Shown: positions 47,932 to 56,880 of the stretch, one piece after another
Numbering within the stretch: the stretch's first letter is position 1
Layout: every line of letters begins with the position of its first letter
Origin: Mycobacterium sp. 852002-40037_SCH5390672
GTDB lineage: Bacteria; Actinomycetota; Actinomycetes; Mycobacteriales; Mycobacteriaceae
Direction: 5' to 3'
Assembly: GCF_001665875.1 (NCBI RefSeq)
Contig: NZ_LZTA01000044.1
Coordinates: forward strand, 1 to 61,742
Length of the DNA stretch: 61,742 nucleotides
Notes under the pieces: model-generated
Databases searched by the model: none
Seen by the model: the letters and a program-made list of their open reading frames with translations, nothing else
Told to the model about the DNA's origin: nothing
Position numbers and translations under genes: made by a program

Positions 47932-48596
47932 TCAAATGACTGAGTAGCCAAGCCGTTCCGCGGTGCCGGCAAGCCTTGAGACGAAGGCTGGATGGGTCAG
48001 GGGCAGGGAGATGGTCGGCCGTTGGGGCATGGCGGTGGCGGCGGGCAAGAAGAGGGCTGCGCACGGGTGGCCAGCGAATCGGCTGTTATAGCGAACGCCG
48101 TCGAGATCAGGGAAGGCTTCGACGATGGCGCGCGCCCACCGTTGTGTGATCGGGTGCGGAGCGGTCGAGATCGCGAAGGTTCCTCCGGCCCTGGTTGCCC
48201 AGGCACCGTCACTGTCGGCGGCCAGATCGAGCAGGGACAACGTCCGGGTGAAGGCAAGCCCGGTCAGGTACGGACGGTCGCGAACACGGTCGATTGTGCG
48301 ATCGCCTTGGAAGGCCTCGGCGATGGCTGCATCGAGTGTGCCTGCCCCGTACCACACCGCGCGGTCGGCGTGTTCCCGAGCGGGCTCGGGATGCGGATCG
48401 AAGCGCAGCACTGGGCCGTAGTGGCGGAACTCGTTCCACGCCAACACAAAATTTCCTTCGGTGCGGTGCACTCGCCACCAGGTCTCCGACGGGAGACGAT
48501 GCGAAGCTCCGCGTCGCGGATGCCGATCGTGCGTAGCTGCGATCCGGGCGGCGGATCGGGCAAGGTTGAATGAGGCAAGGTGGGGTCAGGCGTCAT
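47932..48596 (-). pseudogene. RES-domain toxin gene with a frameshift
   Basis: The C-terminal 180 residues are a RES domain of the MbcT type (NAD-degrading toxins). They show VHRTEGNFVLAWNEFRHYGP, AVWYGAGTLDAAIAEAF and YNSRFAGHPCAALFLP. The upstream part (PPPGSQLRTIGIRDAELRIV) is in another frame, beginning at ATG 48596. The two join if one C is added to the run at 48491-48493, giving SPSETWWRVHRTEG. As the sequence stands the toxin cannot be made in full. The start overlaps the antitoxin stop as ATGA. Confidence 0.8.
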
Positions 48597-48997
48597 CGGC
48601 TGGCCCAGTCGGCCGCCTCAACAAGGCGCAAGACTGGGTCGACGTCGCCGCCGCTTTGAAGCCACTCCAACGGATGTACCGGGCGACCTTGCAGTGCCAG
48701 ATCCGGATGGGGGTACGCAGGAACCCCGCGACCGCGACCGGATGCAGGTTGGGTGCCAGTGCGGCGAATACTCTGTCCAAACCTCGAATCTGCTTGTGGG
48801 GCAGGCCTGTCTGCGGGTCAGTCTCGAACTGCAGCGCCGGAAACACCCAGCCGCCATTGTCATTTATCGCCCATAGCGTCCTGGCGAGCCGGCGCTGGCG
48901 CACGCGCGATTCGTTGACGTTCAACGCTGTCGCCACGTCGCGGGCCGAGTAGGCGGTGTTGACGAGCAGTGGGTCAAAACGCCTGCTCGAGCCCCAT
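48593..48997 (-). pseudogene. Xre/MbcA/ParS-type antitoxin gene with two frameshifts
   Basis: The middle (TAYSARDVATALNVNESRV, then GWVFPALQFETDPQTG and FAALAPNLHPVAVAGFLRTP) fits the antitoxin partner of RES toxins. The C-terminal toxin-binding segment (RPVHPLEWLQSGGDVDPVLR, then EAADWASR) lies in a different frame and joins if one base is added to the C run at 48709-48713. The natural N-terminus (ATG 48997, MGLEQAF) joins only if one T is removed from the run at 48976-48979. With these corrections it would have about 134 residues and its stop would overlap the toxin start. Confidence 0.78.
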
Positions 48998-49797
48998 CAA
49001 GTCGCCTCGCGGTCGCGGCGTGCCCACGCGGCAACCAGCGACGCCGTGGTGATGACCGTGGTCGGAGATGACCAAATCGCTTGCGCTGCTTGGATTTCTC
49101 GTTCGGAGAAGATGCCGGTGGCGATCATGACCGGTATCGCGGATTCGGCTGTGAGTCGCTCGAATTCGTATCTGGGCTCGCCGTGTCGAGCGAGCGTGCT
49201 ATAGAGCTCACCACCTTCGAATTGAAGGCCTGCTGTGGTGAGCATTCCCGGCAGATTGCGTCCGAGGTAGGGGTTCATCATCTGGGCGCTCGCGATGCGC
49301 GCGAACAGTTGATGGGTCTTGTCAGTGAGCCAGGATGCGTCGGGGTGGCCGCCGTAGGCATAAATCCCGTAGTCGGCTTCTTCAGCCAGCAAGACGCCGC
49401 CCGGACGCAGGGCTGCGGCCATGCGCCGTAGCGCTGCGAAGGGGTCCGGAAGGTGGATGAGCAACGTGCGGCAGTGGACCAGGTCGTAGGTGTCGGGTTC
49501 GGGTATGTCAGTGCGGATATCGAGTTGGCGGACTTCGACGTTTTCTGGCAGTCCGGTCATGTGCTGGCAGTCAATATCGGCGGCCACGACCTGGCCGTCT
49601 GGACCGGCCTGGTTTGCGAGCCAACGGGCGATCGATCCGCGCCCGGCGCCGATCTCCAGGCAGCGCCACCCGGAGGCGACGCCCAGGTTGTCAAGCCTGC
49701 GGATTGTCGCAGGGTCAGTACTTTGCTCGATCAGTCCCAGGCGAACATTTTCTGTGGACGCGGCGGCGTCGGTGAAGATGTAATTGCGCTGATTCAT
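48997..49797 (-). CDS. Class I SAM-dependent methyltransferase
   Basis: This 266-residue methyltransferase has SAM-binding motif I at CLEIGAGRGSIARWL near residue 46, an acidic residue at the end of the next strand (VVAADID) and the YDLVHCRTLLIHLPDP motif IV/post region. A small molecule is the likely substrate; it resembles UbiE/Coq5-type enzymes. Its stop overlaps the antitoxin ATG (TGATG), so it is the first gene of a three-gene operon. It is divergent from the P450 at 50034, with a 236-base shared control region. Confidence 0.93.
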   Translation of the reverse strand: MNQRNYIFTDAAASTENVRLGLIEQSTDPATIRRLDNLGVASGWRCLEIGAGRGSIARWLANQAGPDGQVVAADIDCQHMTGLPENVEVRQLDIRTDIPEPDTYDLVHCRTLLIHLPDPFAALRRMAAALRPGGVLLAEEADYGIYAYGGHPDASWLTDKTHQLFARIASAQMMNPYLGRNLPGMLTTAGLQFEGGELYSTLARHGEPRYEFERLTAESAIPVMIATGIFSEREIQAAQAIWSSPTTVITTASLVAAWARRDREAT

Positions 49798-50033
49798 GGC
49801 TCACCCTTGCACTGTTGAGGCCCGCCAATAGCGCTCACACCGTAAAGTCTCCCGCTGGATAGACCAAACGTATCAAAAGCGTGTCGTGGTTGCTCATGTG
49901 CAGGTAGTTTCCCCCAACCTCGATATCGTTGGCTGTGCAGATGCGCCGTCGGGCAGCGCAGCGCACGCGGCCAGTGCCGGCCGGCCGCCACAACCAATGA
50001 AAATCCCGCCAACAGCTATGTAGGGTTGATGCC

Positions 50034-51425
50034 GTGTCCAGCATGGCGCCGCTCCACGGCATTCGTGCCATTGACGTCGCTGAGCTGCCGTTGCCACCGA
50101 AGAACCCGTTGCCGTATCGCGAGCGGCTGAAGGCCGTGAGGTCGCATCACAGCGGGACAGACAGGCTTCGCGATGCGGGGGGCCCGGTCACCCTAATCAG
50201 CTTAGGGCCGCGCTGGCTAATTCCACCCGTCGTGCTGGCGACATCCCCGCAGGGTATCCGCGACATTTGCAGCGGCAGGGACGGGTCTATCGACAAGACC
50301 AGCCCAGTGGTGACCGAGCTCCGGGCGCTCCTCGGCGGAAATCTGTTCGTATTCCCCCATGCCGAGTGGCTACCGCGGCGCCGCACGCTGCAGCCGGTAT
50401 TCACTCGCCAACGCGTCCAACAGTTCGCCGGCCACGTCGCTGAGGCCGCCGAGATGGTCTGTGCAACGTGGGGGGACGGGACTGAGGTTGACTTGGATGC
50501 ACAATGCGTCACACTTACGCTGCGCTCGCTGGGGCGATCGGTGTTTGGCTTGGATCTCGATGAGCGCGCCGACGCAATTGCACAGCCGCTGCGCACCGCA
50601 ACGGCCTACACCGTAAGGCGCGCGCTCACACCGCTGCGCGCACCGCGGTGGACACCGACTCGAGCAAGGGGGCGTGCGCGGGCGGCCGCTGCGACGCTTC
50701 GTAGCCTGGGGGCAGCGATTTTGCAGGCCTGCCGTGCCGACCCCTCTCGAGAAGCACCGTTAGTGCAAGCGTTGCTTGCCGCGAGGGATCCGGCCACTGG
50801 GAAACCGTTGTCCGACAACGAGATCATCGAGGAGTTGATCGTCTTCTTGTTCGCCGGCCACAACACGACGGCAACAACCCTGACCTACGCATTATGGCAA
50901 CTTGGCCGTTGTCCCGACTTGCAAGCGCGTGCCGCGGCAGAAGTCGCTGAATTGGGCGAGCGCCGACTTACTCCCGATGACGTCGCTGGTCTGGGTTTTA
51001 CGGTTCATGTCGTGCAAGAAGCGCTCCGGCTCTGTCCGCCAGCGCCAACCGGAACGCGGATGGCAATCCGCGATGTTGAAATTGCCGGCTACCGCGTGCC
51101 GGCTGGCACGATGCTCGCGATGGGAAGAATGTCAGTACAACGCGATCCGAGCTTGTGGGAGAACCCATTGCAGTTCGACCCGGACCGCTTCAGTCCGGAA
51201 CGCTCGAAAGAACGTAATCGTTGGCAATACCTGCCATTCGGCGGTGGCCCTCGCTCATGTATTGGGGACCATTTCGCGATGCTGGAAGCGACGTTGGCGT
51301 TGGCGACTATCGTTCGAAGATTCGAAGTCGAGTCGCTGGACGATGATTTCCCGCTGGCGGCGGCCATGACGATGGTCCCGGCAGCTCCGATTTGGGCTCG
51401 AGTACGAGCACGCGCGACTGTATAG
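50034..51425 (+). CDS. Cytochrome P450 (CYP132-like class), Asn in the acid-alcohol pair
   Basis: This 463-residue P450 has ExxR as EALR, haem loop FGGGPRSCIGDHFAMLEATL with Cys409, and the I-helix motif FAGHNTTATT. The usual acidic residue before the conserved Thr is Asn277. In model P450s this change strongly slows proton delivery to oxygen. The protein is a paralogue of the P450 at 54480 (same opening LPLPPKNPLPYRE-type motif and same haem loop). GTG 50034 and ATG 50043 are possible starts. The substrate is unknown. Confidence 0.93.
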   Translation: MSSMAPLHGIRAIDVAELPLPPKNPLPYRERLKAVRSHHSGTDRLRDAGGPVTLISLGPRWLIPPVVLATSPQGIRDICSGRDGSIDKTSPVVTELRALLGGNLFVFPHAEWLPRRRTLQPVFTRQRVQQFAGHVAEAAEMVCATWGDGTEVDLDAQCVTLTLRSLGRSVFGLDLDERADAIAQPLRTATAYTVRRALTPLRAPRWTPTRARGRARAAAATLRSLGAAILQACRADPSREAPLVQALLAARDPATGKPLSDNEIIEELIVFLFAGHNTTATTLTYALWQLGRCPDLQARAAAEVAELGERRLTPDDVAGLGFTVHVVQEALRLCPPAPTGTRMAIRDVEIAGYRVPAGTMLAMGRMSVQRDPSLWENPLQFDPDRFSPERSKERNRWQYLPFGGGPRSCIGDHFAMLEATLALATIVRRFEVESLDDDFPLAAAMTMVPAAPIWARVRARATV

Positions 51426-51820
51426 ACCGGCAGAGGGTTATCCGTTTGCTGAGCGGCTTTGTTATCTTCGCGATCCCGAGCGCCACGAGTCAAGACCCAC
51501 TCCTGATTGGTAAATTGGAGGAACGACGTGCTTTTGGATGGCGACAGCGACCAGGCCCGCGACCCAGCGCACGCCTAACCACACGACATGTCCTCACGTC
51601 GTCGTCACCGACAGGGCTGATGATCTGTGCCACCGGTCGCGCCGAGCACAACAAAAGCGATGTGGCGGTCCAGGTGAAAGCTGGCCCCTTCACTCCCCCA
51701 ACAACGTCCAGATCCGTGTGCAGCGCACGAGGGCAGTCAACTGTTCCGTCAAGTGAGGGTAGAAACACGCCAGGCCTTGGACGCGGAATCGTCTGGGCGG
51801 CATTGGTTTTCGGCTAGCTT
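51426..51820. other. Gene-poor stretch
   Basis: No frame here has a convincing start, ribosome binding site or known motif. It follows the P450 and precedes the convergent dienelactone hydrolase gene. I see no hairpin strong enough to call. Confidence 0.55.
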
Positions 51821-52525
51821 TTAGTTCAAGTGCTCCTTGAAAAAACTCACGATACGCTGCCAGGCGTCCTCGGCTTCGGGTTCAGAGTAGGAAAGCCGGA
51901 CAATGCGTTCGACGACACGGCCGGGCCAGGGTAGTCGCCAATCATTCATAAAGCTGTGGGCGACATTCGGGTATTCCTTGACGTCGCGTGGTACGTCGCC
52001 CTGGGCCAGCATCGTCTCGAGCTTGCTTGCGGTTCCCCGCGACACGATCATGTCTTTCGCTCCATAGGAGGCTACTACGGGGCAGGACCGGCTCAGGGAA
52101 TTGAAGTCTTTGGGGAGGTGGCCATAGTTAGGCGCGGTGGCGTCAAATAGGCCGCGAGGGGCTAGCTGCAAGCAGACGTCGGCACCCATGCAGAATCCGG
52201 CCAGCCCGACCTTGCCGGTGCAGCGCGTGTCGGCGACGAGGTAGTCACGGGCGGCGACAAGGTCGTCATGTGCGGTGCCGTGGCCGGCCACAGCGTCACA
52301 CAGCGTTCTGACGAGGCATCTTATTTTGGGACCGCGGCCGTAGAGCGCCGGAGCCAATGCTAAGTAGCCGCTGTCGGCGAAGCGGTCGGTGTTTCGCCGT
52401 AGGTCAGCGGTCATGCCCAGGACGTCTTGGACGACCAGCACCCCAGGCCAGGGGCCGTGCCCATCGGGCACGGCGAGGTAGGCGGGGGCGTCACCGTTCG
52501 TGGCGGGATAGCTGATATCTGGCAC
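51821..52525 (-). CDS. Dienelactone hydrolase family protein
   Basis: This 234-residue alpha/beta hydrolase has its nucleophilic cysteine in GLAGFCMGADVC near residue 117, the Asp in SYGAKDMIV near 165 and the His in NVAHSFMND near 195: the Cys-Asp-His triad of dienelactone hydrolases. It would open lactones formed during aromatic or halo-aromatic breakdown, or act on other esters. GTG start at 52525. A 40-codon frame ends nine bases upstream on the same strand. Confidence 0.92.
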   Translation of the reverse strand: MPDISYPATNGDAPAYLAVPDGHGPWPGVLVVQDVLGMTADLRRNTDRFADSGYLALAPALYGRGPKIRCLVRTLCDAVAGHGTAHDDLVAARDYLVADTRCTGKVGLAGFCMGADVCLQLAPRGLFDATAPNYGHLPKDFNSLSRSCPVVASYGAKDMIVSRGTASKLETMLAQGDVPRDVKEYPNVAHSFMNDWRLPWPGRVVERIVRLSYSEPEAEDAWQRIVSFFKEHLN

Positions 52526-52534
52526 AGTGAATCG

Positions 52535-52657
52535 CTATTGTTCGCGTCGCCGCAGGGCGGCTTCGAATGGGATTTCGTCGTCGAGCAGATTGCGTATCAA
52601 ACCGGTAGCCCGCACAGCGTCCGGATCCTCCCGCAGATCGTTGAATGGAATTCTCAC
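52535..52657 (-). CDS. Possible 40-residue protein before the hydrolase
   Basis: A GTG-started frame (VRIPFNDLREDPDAVRAT and on to ALRRREQ) follows GAGGATCACG, a good ribosome binding site, and stops nine bases before the hydrolase start. It is charged and helical. It could be a genuine short gene or the end of a lost longer one. I recognise no family. Confidence 0.4.
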   Translation of the reverse strand: MRIPFNDLREDPDAVRATGLIRNLLDDEIPFEAALRRREQ

Positions 52658-52825
52658 TTGCCGTGATCCTCAACTGCGTTCGGCGACCGGCCGGCCGTCA
52701 TAAAATTGGCGCGTCGCGGCCACACAAAGCCCTGTGAACGTCGCCTGACCAGCGTCGCGAGTGCGCGCGCAAGTACCTCCGCCAGTCCATTATGCTCATA
52801 ATGTAACACAATACTGGCGTAGTAT

Positions 52826-52847
52826 GACATATATTTGCTATATTGTC
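52826..52847. promoter_or_regulatory. Imperfect palindrome at the TetR gene start (probable operator)
   Basis: GACATATAT and TATATTGTC form a near-palindrome ending five bases before the TetR start codon, within an AT-rich promoter region. Position fits autorepression. The half-site ATATTGTCGAG recurs at 59921-59930. Confidence 0.5.
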
Positions 52848-52852
52848 GAGTG

Positions 52853-53533
52853 ATGGGACCCAATCGTCTGTTTCCATACAGGCAGCCCGCTCCGCCTGAG
52901 CCAACGACTGAGGAGAAGATCCGCGACGCCGCATTGACATCTTGTGCTCAGGATGGGATCGCCGCCACGTCGTTTGCCAAGGTGGCCGCCGCCGCGGGGA
53001 TATCGGTTGGCGCGGTGCAGCACCACTTTCGTACCAAGGCCGAGTTGATTGATGCCGTTGACCAACACGTCCTGCGGGTCCTCAGCGACGGGTTGGATGC
53101 CACACCGCTACCCGGACCGCCCTCCGAGGCGCTTGAGGAAGCTGGGCGGCGCCTGACCCGGATGATGGCTGCAAATCCGCGCGAAATGGACTATCTGGGC
53201 CGCGCCCTTGTCGAGGGCGAGGCGGGCTCGGTGATTGGTCAGGTGATCTTTGATGGGCTCACTAGGATCAGCGAGGCCCAAGGCGAGCAGTTCTTAGAGC
53301 GAGGTGCGGCAAGAGACGACCTCGATTGGGCGTGGGCAATACTTAACCCGATTATCCTGCGTGTGGGACCCATCATTTTGCGGCCCTATATCGAGCGCTA
53401 CCTGAAACGCTCGTTTTACGATCAGGACCAGCTTGAGCGCTGGGAGAGTTCCGTCAAAAGCCTGCTACAACACGGTACGTTCGAGCATCAAGCTAGAGTT
53501 GAGAGAGGCTCCTCCGAGCCCTTGTTTCCGTGA
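52853..53533 (+). CDS. TetR-family transcriptional regulator
   Basis: This 226-residue repressor has an N-terminal helix-turn-helix at about residues 22-68 (EEKIRDAALTSCAQDGIAA, then FAKVAAAAGISVGAVQHHF and KAELIDAV). The C-terminal ligand-binding helices have a conserved-type segment FDGLTRISEAQGEQFLERG. The ATG at 52853 is chosen; a TTG six codons earlier is possible. It is divergent from the 40-residue frame and dienelactone hydrolase gene, so those, and perhaps the two P450 genes, are likely targets. Confidence 0.93.
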   Translation: MGPNRLFPYRQPAPPEPTTEEKIRDAALTSCAQDGIAATSFAKVAAAAGISVGAVQHHFRTKAELIDAVDQHVLRVLSDGLDATPLPGPPSEALEEAGRRLTRMMAANPREMDYLGRALVEGEAGSVIGQVIFDGLTRISEAQGEQFLERGAARDDLDWAWAILNPIILRVGPIILRPYIERYLKRSFYDQDQLERWESSVKSLLQHGTFEHQARVERGSSEPLFP

Positions 53534-54479
53534 TTTGTAGCCGCCAGGCGGAACCATGCGTCAACTTCGACCTTCTGGTCGGCATCCAACCGGCCAAGGC
53601 GCTGCCGGGCATACGCGGGCACGACGCCGGCGACTTGCGCTCGAGCAATGGCAGGCAAGCCCGCCGTAATCAAAGGTGAGATGTTCACCCGCACGGGCCA
53701 GTAGCGGAATCGCTGGGACTCCGACGGGCCGCAACAGCAGACCTACTGCGCCGGGGTCGGCCAGGCGCCCTGCGGGCCACCAGAAATTCCGATGGCGGCA
53801 GGATCGTGACTTTTAGTTCGGAAATGTCGCGAACTAGCATGAACCGCAACGACATCGAACTACATCTGAAGCCGATCATCGATGACAATAGCGACGTGTT
53901 GGTGCTCTGCTACCTGCCGGACTTCGACATCGGCACCGGCGAGATCCTCGGGGGCTGAGGCCCTGGTTCGTTGGCAGCACCCGACGTTGGCGTGTACTGA
54001 CACCTGATTCGTTCATCAGGTCGTTGAGTCAATCAACCTGACCACCAAAACTCGGTCGTCTCGCATTGCGGTCAGCCTGCCAGCAATTCGCGCTCTGTCC
54101 CCCGCGAGGTCGGGCGTGGCACCACGCTGCGCGTCAACGTCTCATCCGTGCAAAATCGTTACGGATGGCATCATCGACGTGGTCGCGGTCACGATCGAAG
54201 AGTTCGGTCTTCGCCCTGCCTCTGTTTGTCTTGAGAGCACCGAAAGTGTTGTGGTAGAAGATATCGACGCTGGATGCAAATAACGCTGGTCGGCCGGAAG
54301 GCTATTGCTACAGGTCGCCCGGACCCGGAACGCGGTCCGGGCTCGGAGCTGCGGCTGCTATTTGGACTGGCTCGTTAAGTGATCGGGCACCGTGGAATCG
54401 CTGCGTCGACCACCCTCTGAGCGCCGAGTTAAACGTAACCATTCGAACGGTGAACGGTGGGCGGTGGGCGCCACGACCT
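53534..54479. other. Gene-poor stretch with short protein-like fragments
   Basis: Three fragments look partly coding but none is a convincing gene. One is a reverse frame at 53488-53694 (ARAQVAGVVPAYARQRLGRL). One is a 50-codon forward frame at 53806-53958 (IELHLKPIIDDNSDVLVLCY). One is a forward fragment near 54155-54283 (GIIDVVAVTIEEFGLRPAS) without a start. They are best read as gene remnants. Confidence 0.5.
54317..54342. terminator. Hairpin terminator after the second island P450
   Basis: GCCCGGACC (54317-54325) and GGTCCGGGC (54334-54342) form a perfect 9-base stem with an 8-base loop, 138 bases after the P450 stop on the reverse strand. Confidence 0.55.
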
Positions 54480-55862
54480 TTACCGCCGGCGGCGCACACG
54501 GGCCGGGATCGGTGCACCGGCCACGACCGTGAACGGAACGGCCAAGGGGAAATCGTCAGTCTGGGAATCGATTTCGACAGCTCGGATGATCGTTGCCAGT
54601 GTCAGCGTGATCTCCAACGTCGCGAAGTGATCCCCGATGCAGGATCGTGGGCCGGCGCCGAATGGGATGTATTGCCAGCGGTCTATCTGGCTGACGTTGG
54701 AGGGGCTGAACCGGTCTGGATTGAACTCCAGGGGGTTGGCCCAAAACGCGGGATCGCGGTGCATGCCAAAAGTGCCTACCAAGAGCATGGTACCGGCCTC
54801 TACTCGGTAGCCGTCGACGTCGATGTCGCGCATGGCGGTGCGCCCGGCTACGGGGACCGGCGGGCAGAGCCGCAGCGCTTCGGAGATCACCTGGCCCGTG
54901 AATCCCAGCCGGGACACGTCAGCGGGGGTTAGGGGGCGGTCTTCGATGGCGGAGACTTCCTCGGCGACCCTGTGCTGGATCTCGGGGTGACGGCCTAGTG
55001 CCCACAATGCGAAAGCCAGCGTTGTCGCCGTGGTGTCGTGGCCAGCGAAAATGAACGCGATCAAATCGTTGCAGATATCGAGGTCCGATAACGCATGCCC
55101 AGTGTCTGGGTCGGTGGCGCCGATCAGCGCATGTACGAGTGGGGCATCACGGGTTGGGTCGGCACGGCAGGCGGCAAGTACTTCGCCGGCCACCTGACGC
55201 AGTGTTACGACTGCGGCACGGGCTCTATGACGCGCCAGCGTGGGCAACCACCAAGCGGCCCTTATCGGGCGCATGCCGCGATCGGTGGCGTAGAGCACGG
55301 CGGTGTTGAGCGGCTCGGCAAGTGCCTCGGCCCGTTCGTCGAGGTCTATCCCGAGAACTGACCGCCCCAGCACGCGCATAGTTAGCCGGCGCGCTTCGGC
55401 GTCGAGGTCAATCTCGGCCTCCTCGCCCCAGTCGCGGGCAATTGTGGCGGCGGCCTCGGACATGTGCGCGCCGAAAGTTGAGACGTGGTGGCGGCTAAAG
55501 ACCGGCTGCAGCGTTCGTTTGCGCGGACGCCAAAGAGCGTTGGGCAGGCCGGCAAGGTTGTCGCCCATCAATCGTCGTAGTTCTTGATGAACCAGCGTGC
55601 GGTCGCACCACTCGTTTTGGCGCGCTAGTACATCCCGCGCACCGGTGGGTGACATCACGAAGATGATTGGGGGGGCCAACCAACTAGGGCCCAGTACTAG
55701 CCGGGTTACCGGACCGCCTGCCGCCTCGCGAAGCGTCACTTGACCGTAATGGTTGTGACGAGCGGCTCTCGCCTGCTCCTTCAGCGGCAGTGGATTGCGG
55801 GGCACCAGTGGAAGCCGGCTCGCGTCGGCGTTGACCTGGGTATTGTGATGCGATGAGTGCAT
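54480..55862 (-). CDS. Cytochrome P450, paralogue of the one at 50034
   Basis: This 460-residue P450 has I-helix motif FAGHDTTATT with the normal acid, ExxR as EALR, and haem loop FGAGPRSCIGDHFATLEITL. The opening LPLVPRNPLPLKEQARAAR and the middle ALWRPRKRTLQPVFSRHHV run parallel to the other island P450, so the two arose by duplication. The ATG at 55862 follows AAGGCAGG; a TTG seven codons upstream is possible. The substrate is unknown. Confidence 0.94.
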   Translation of the reverse strand: MHSSHHNTQVNADASRLPLVPRNPLPLKEQARAARHNHYGQVTLREAAGGPVTRLVLGPSWLAPPIIFVMSPTGARDVLARQNEWCDRTLVHQELRRLMGDNLAGLPNALWRPRKRTLQPVFSRHHVSTFGAHMSEAAATIARDWGEEAEIDLDAEARRLTMRVLGRSVLGIDLDERAEALAEPLNTAVLYATDRGMRPIRAAWWLPTLARHRARAAVVTLRQVAGEVLAACRADPTRDAPLVHALIGATDPDTGHALSDLDICNDLIAFIFAGHDTTATTLAFALWALGRHPEIQHRVAEEVSAIEDRPLTPADVSRLGFTGQVISEALRLCPPVPVAGRTAMRDIDVDGYRVEAGTMLLVGTFGMHRDPAFWANPLEFNPDRFSPSNVSQIDRWQYIPFGAGPRSCIGDHFATLEITLTLATIIRAVEIDSQTDDFPLAVPFTVVAGAPIPARVRRRR

Positions 55863-56684
55863 GGTTGCTGGCCTGCCTTGCAAGTTGAACGAGCATCGAT
55901 TCGTCTTAAAGTCGTCGTGTCGCCATTGTTCGCAACGACATTACTAACATGCTGGACAGGTGGCTGGGCCAGACACTTCGCAATACTTGTATCTGCATTC
56001 ACTGATCTGACCGTCGAGGACCACGTGAGACCCGCATGGTCATGATTTGCTCGAACGCATTTTTCGATCGATCTTTCAGCCCACGTCCGCCGTGTGCGGT
56101 CTGCGCACCATGCGCAAAAGTGGTGTACCGGTTTGCGGCCCCAAATCGCTGAGCATGTCTGTGGCCACTTCTTGGAATGAGTTATCGATCCTGCGGCCCG
56201 GACCGCGCTGGGCGCTCCAACACTGTCTGGCGTCAAAACCGGGCTGTAACGCCACCGGGGTATCGTGCGACGTCGGATACGCCACGGGATCCACGTCACG
56301 TCAGTGGTCTTGGGTGGTCTGATCGGCACACGGGCGTCCGAAAACAGGAAGGGGGTCTCGGCTGCGGGCCAAGCGCAACGCTCGGCTGAATATCAGGCAC
56401 TCCGAGACCACCGCGAGCCGGCACCACGGCCTGCGCTATGGGCACAGGCGCTGTGCGATCTCGCGAGTGTTTTTGACGCGGCTAACCGGGATCGGATCCG
56501 AGGTCATCGACTCTCGATATCCGGTCCGCCCACACCATCATCGCCAGTCACTCATTAAATTGCCGCGACGCCATATAAGATCGTCGATTGCCCGATCCGG
56601 AATAGCTGACACTAATCCCAGAACATGCGAGAACTGTCTCATTTCGGTCAGCTGTCCCGAGCAAGCTGGCCAATTAGGAGATTT
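55863..56684. other. Gene-poor stretch
   Basis: Short frames on both strands lack start signals and motifs. The sequence is repeat-poor and no insertion-sequence ends are visible. It probably holds decayed genes and the promoter of the adjacent reverse-strand P450. Confidence 0.5.
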
Positions 56685-56840
56685 CTACCGGAGATCCAGG
56701 TGGTCGCCCTGATCGGCGATGACAATATCGGCCACCGGATCCAACGGTAACTCCCCCGCGCGAAGCCTGCGCCGATGTCCTCCAACAGGTTGTAGTGCCG
56801 CTGGCACTCGTAGTAAATAGTGCTGCAATCGACTTTCTTC
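56685..56840 (-). pseudogene. Fragment of an unidentified gene with a G-run frameshift
   Basis: On the reverse strand a protein-like run (TIYYECQRHYNLLEDIGAGF) continues in another frame as LPLDPVADIVIADQGDHLDL, ending at TAG 56685. The two join if one base is added to the run at 56753-56757. No start or family is visible. It looks like the C-terminus of a decayed gene. Confidence 0.35.
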
Positions 56841-56880
56841 CAAGACGATAAGGAAGCAATTGTCCGCGCGACGTCGCCGG

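Noticed and set aside
54066..54257. 63-codon forward frame in the gap after the TetR gene
   Set aside because: No ribosome binding site; neighbouring frames look equally or more protein-like, so it is more likely decayed DNA.
55863..56680. Possible transposase remnant
   Set aside because: No DDE or HTH motif, terminal repeats or target duplications could be found.
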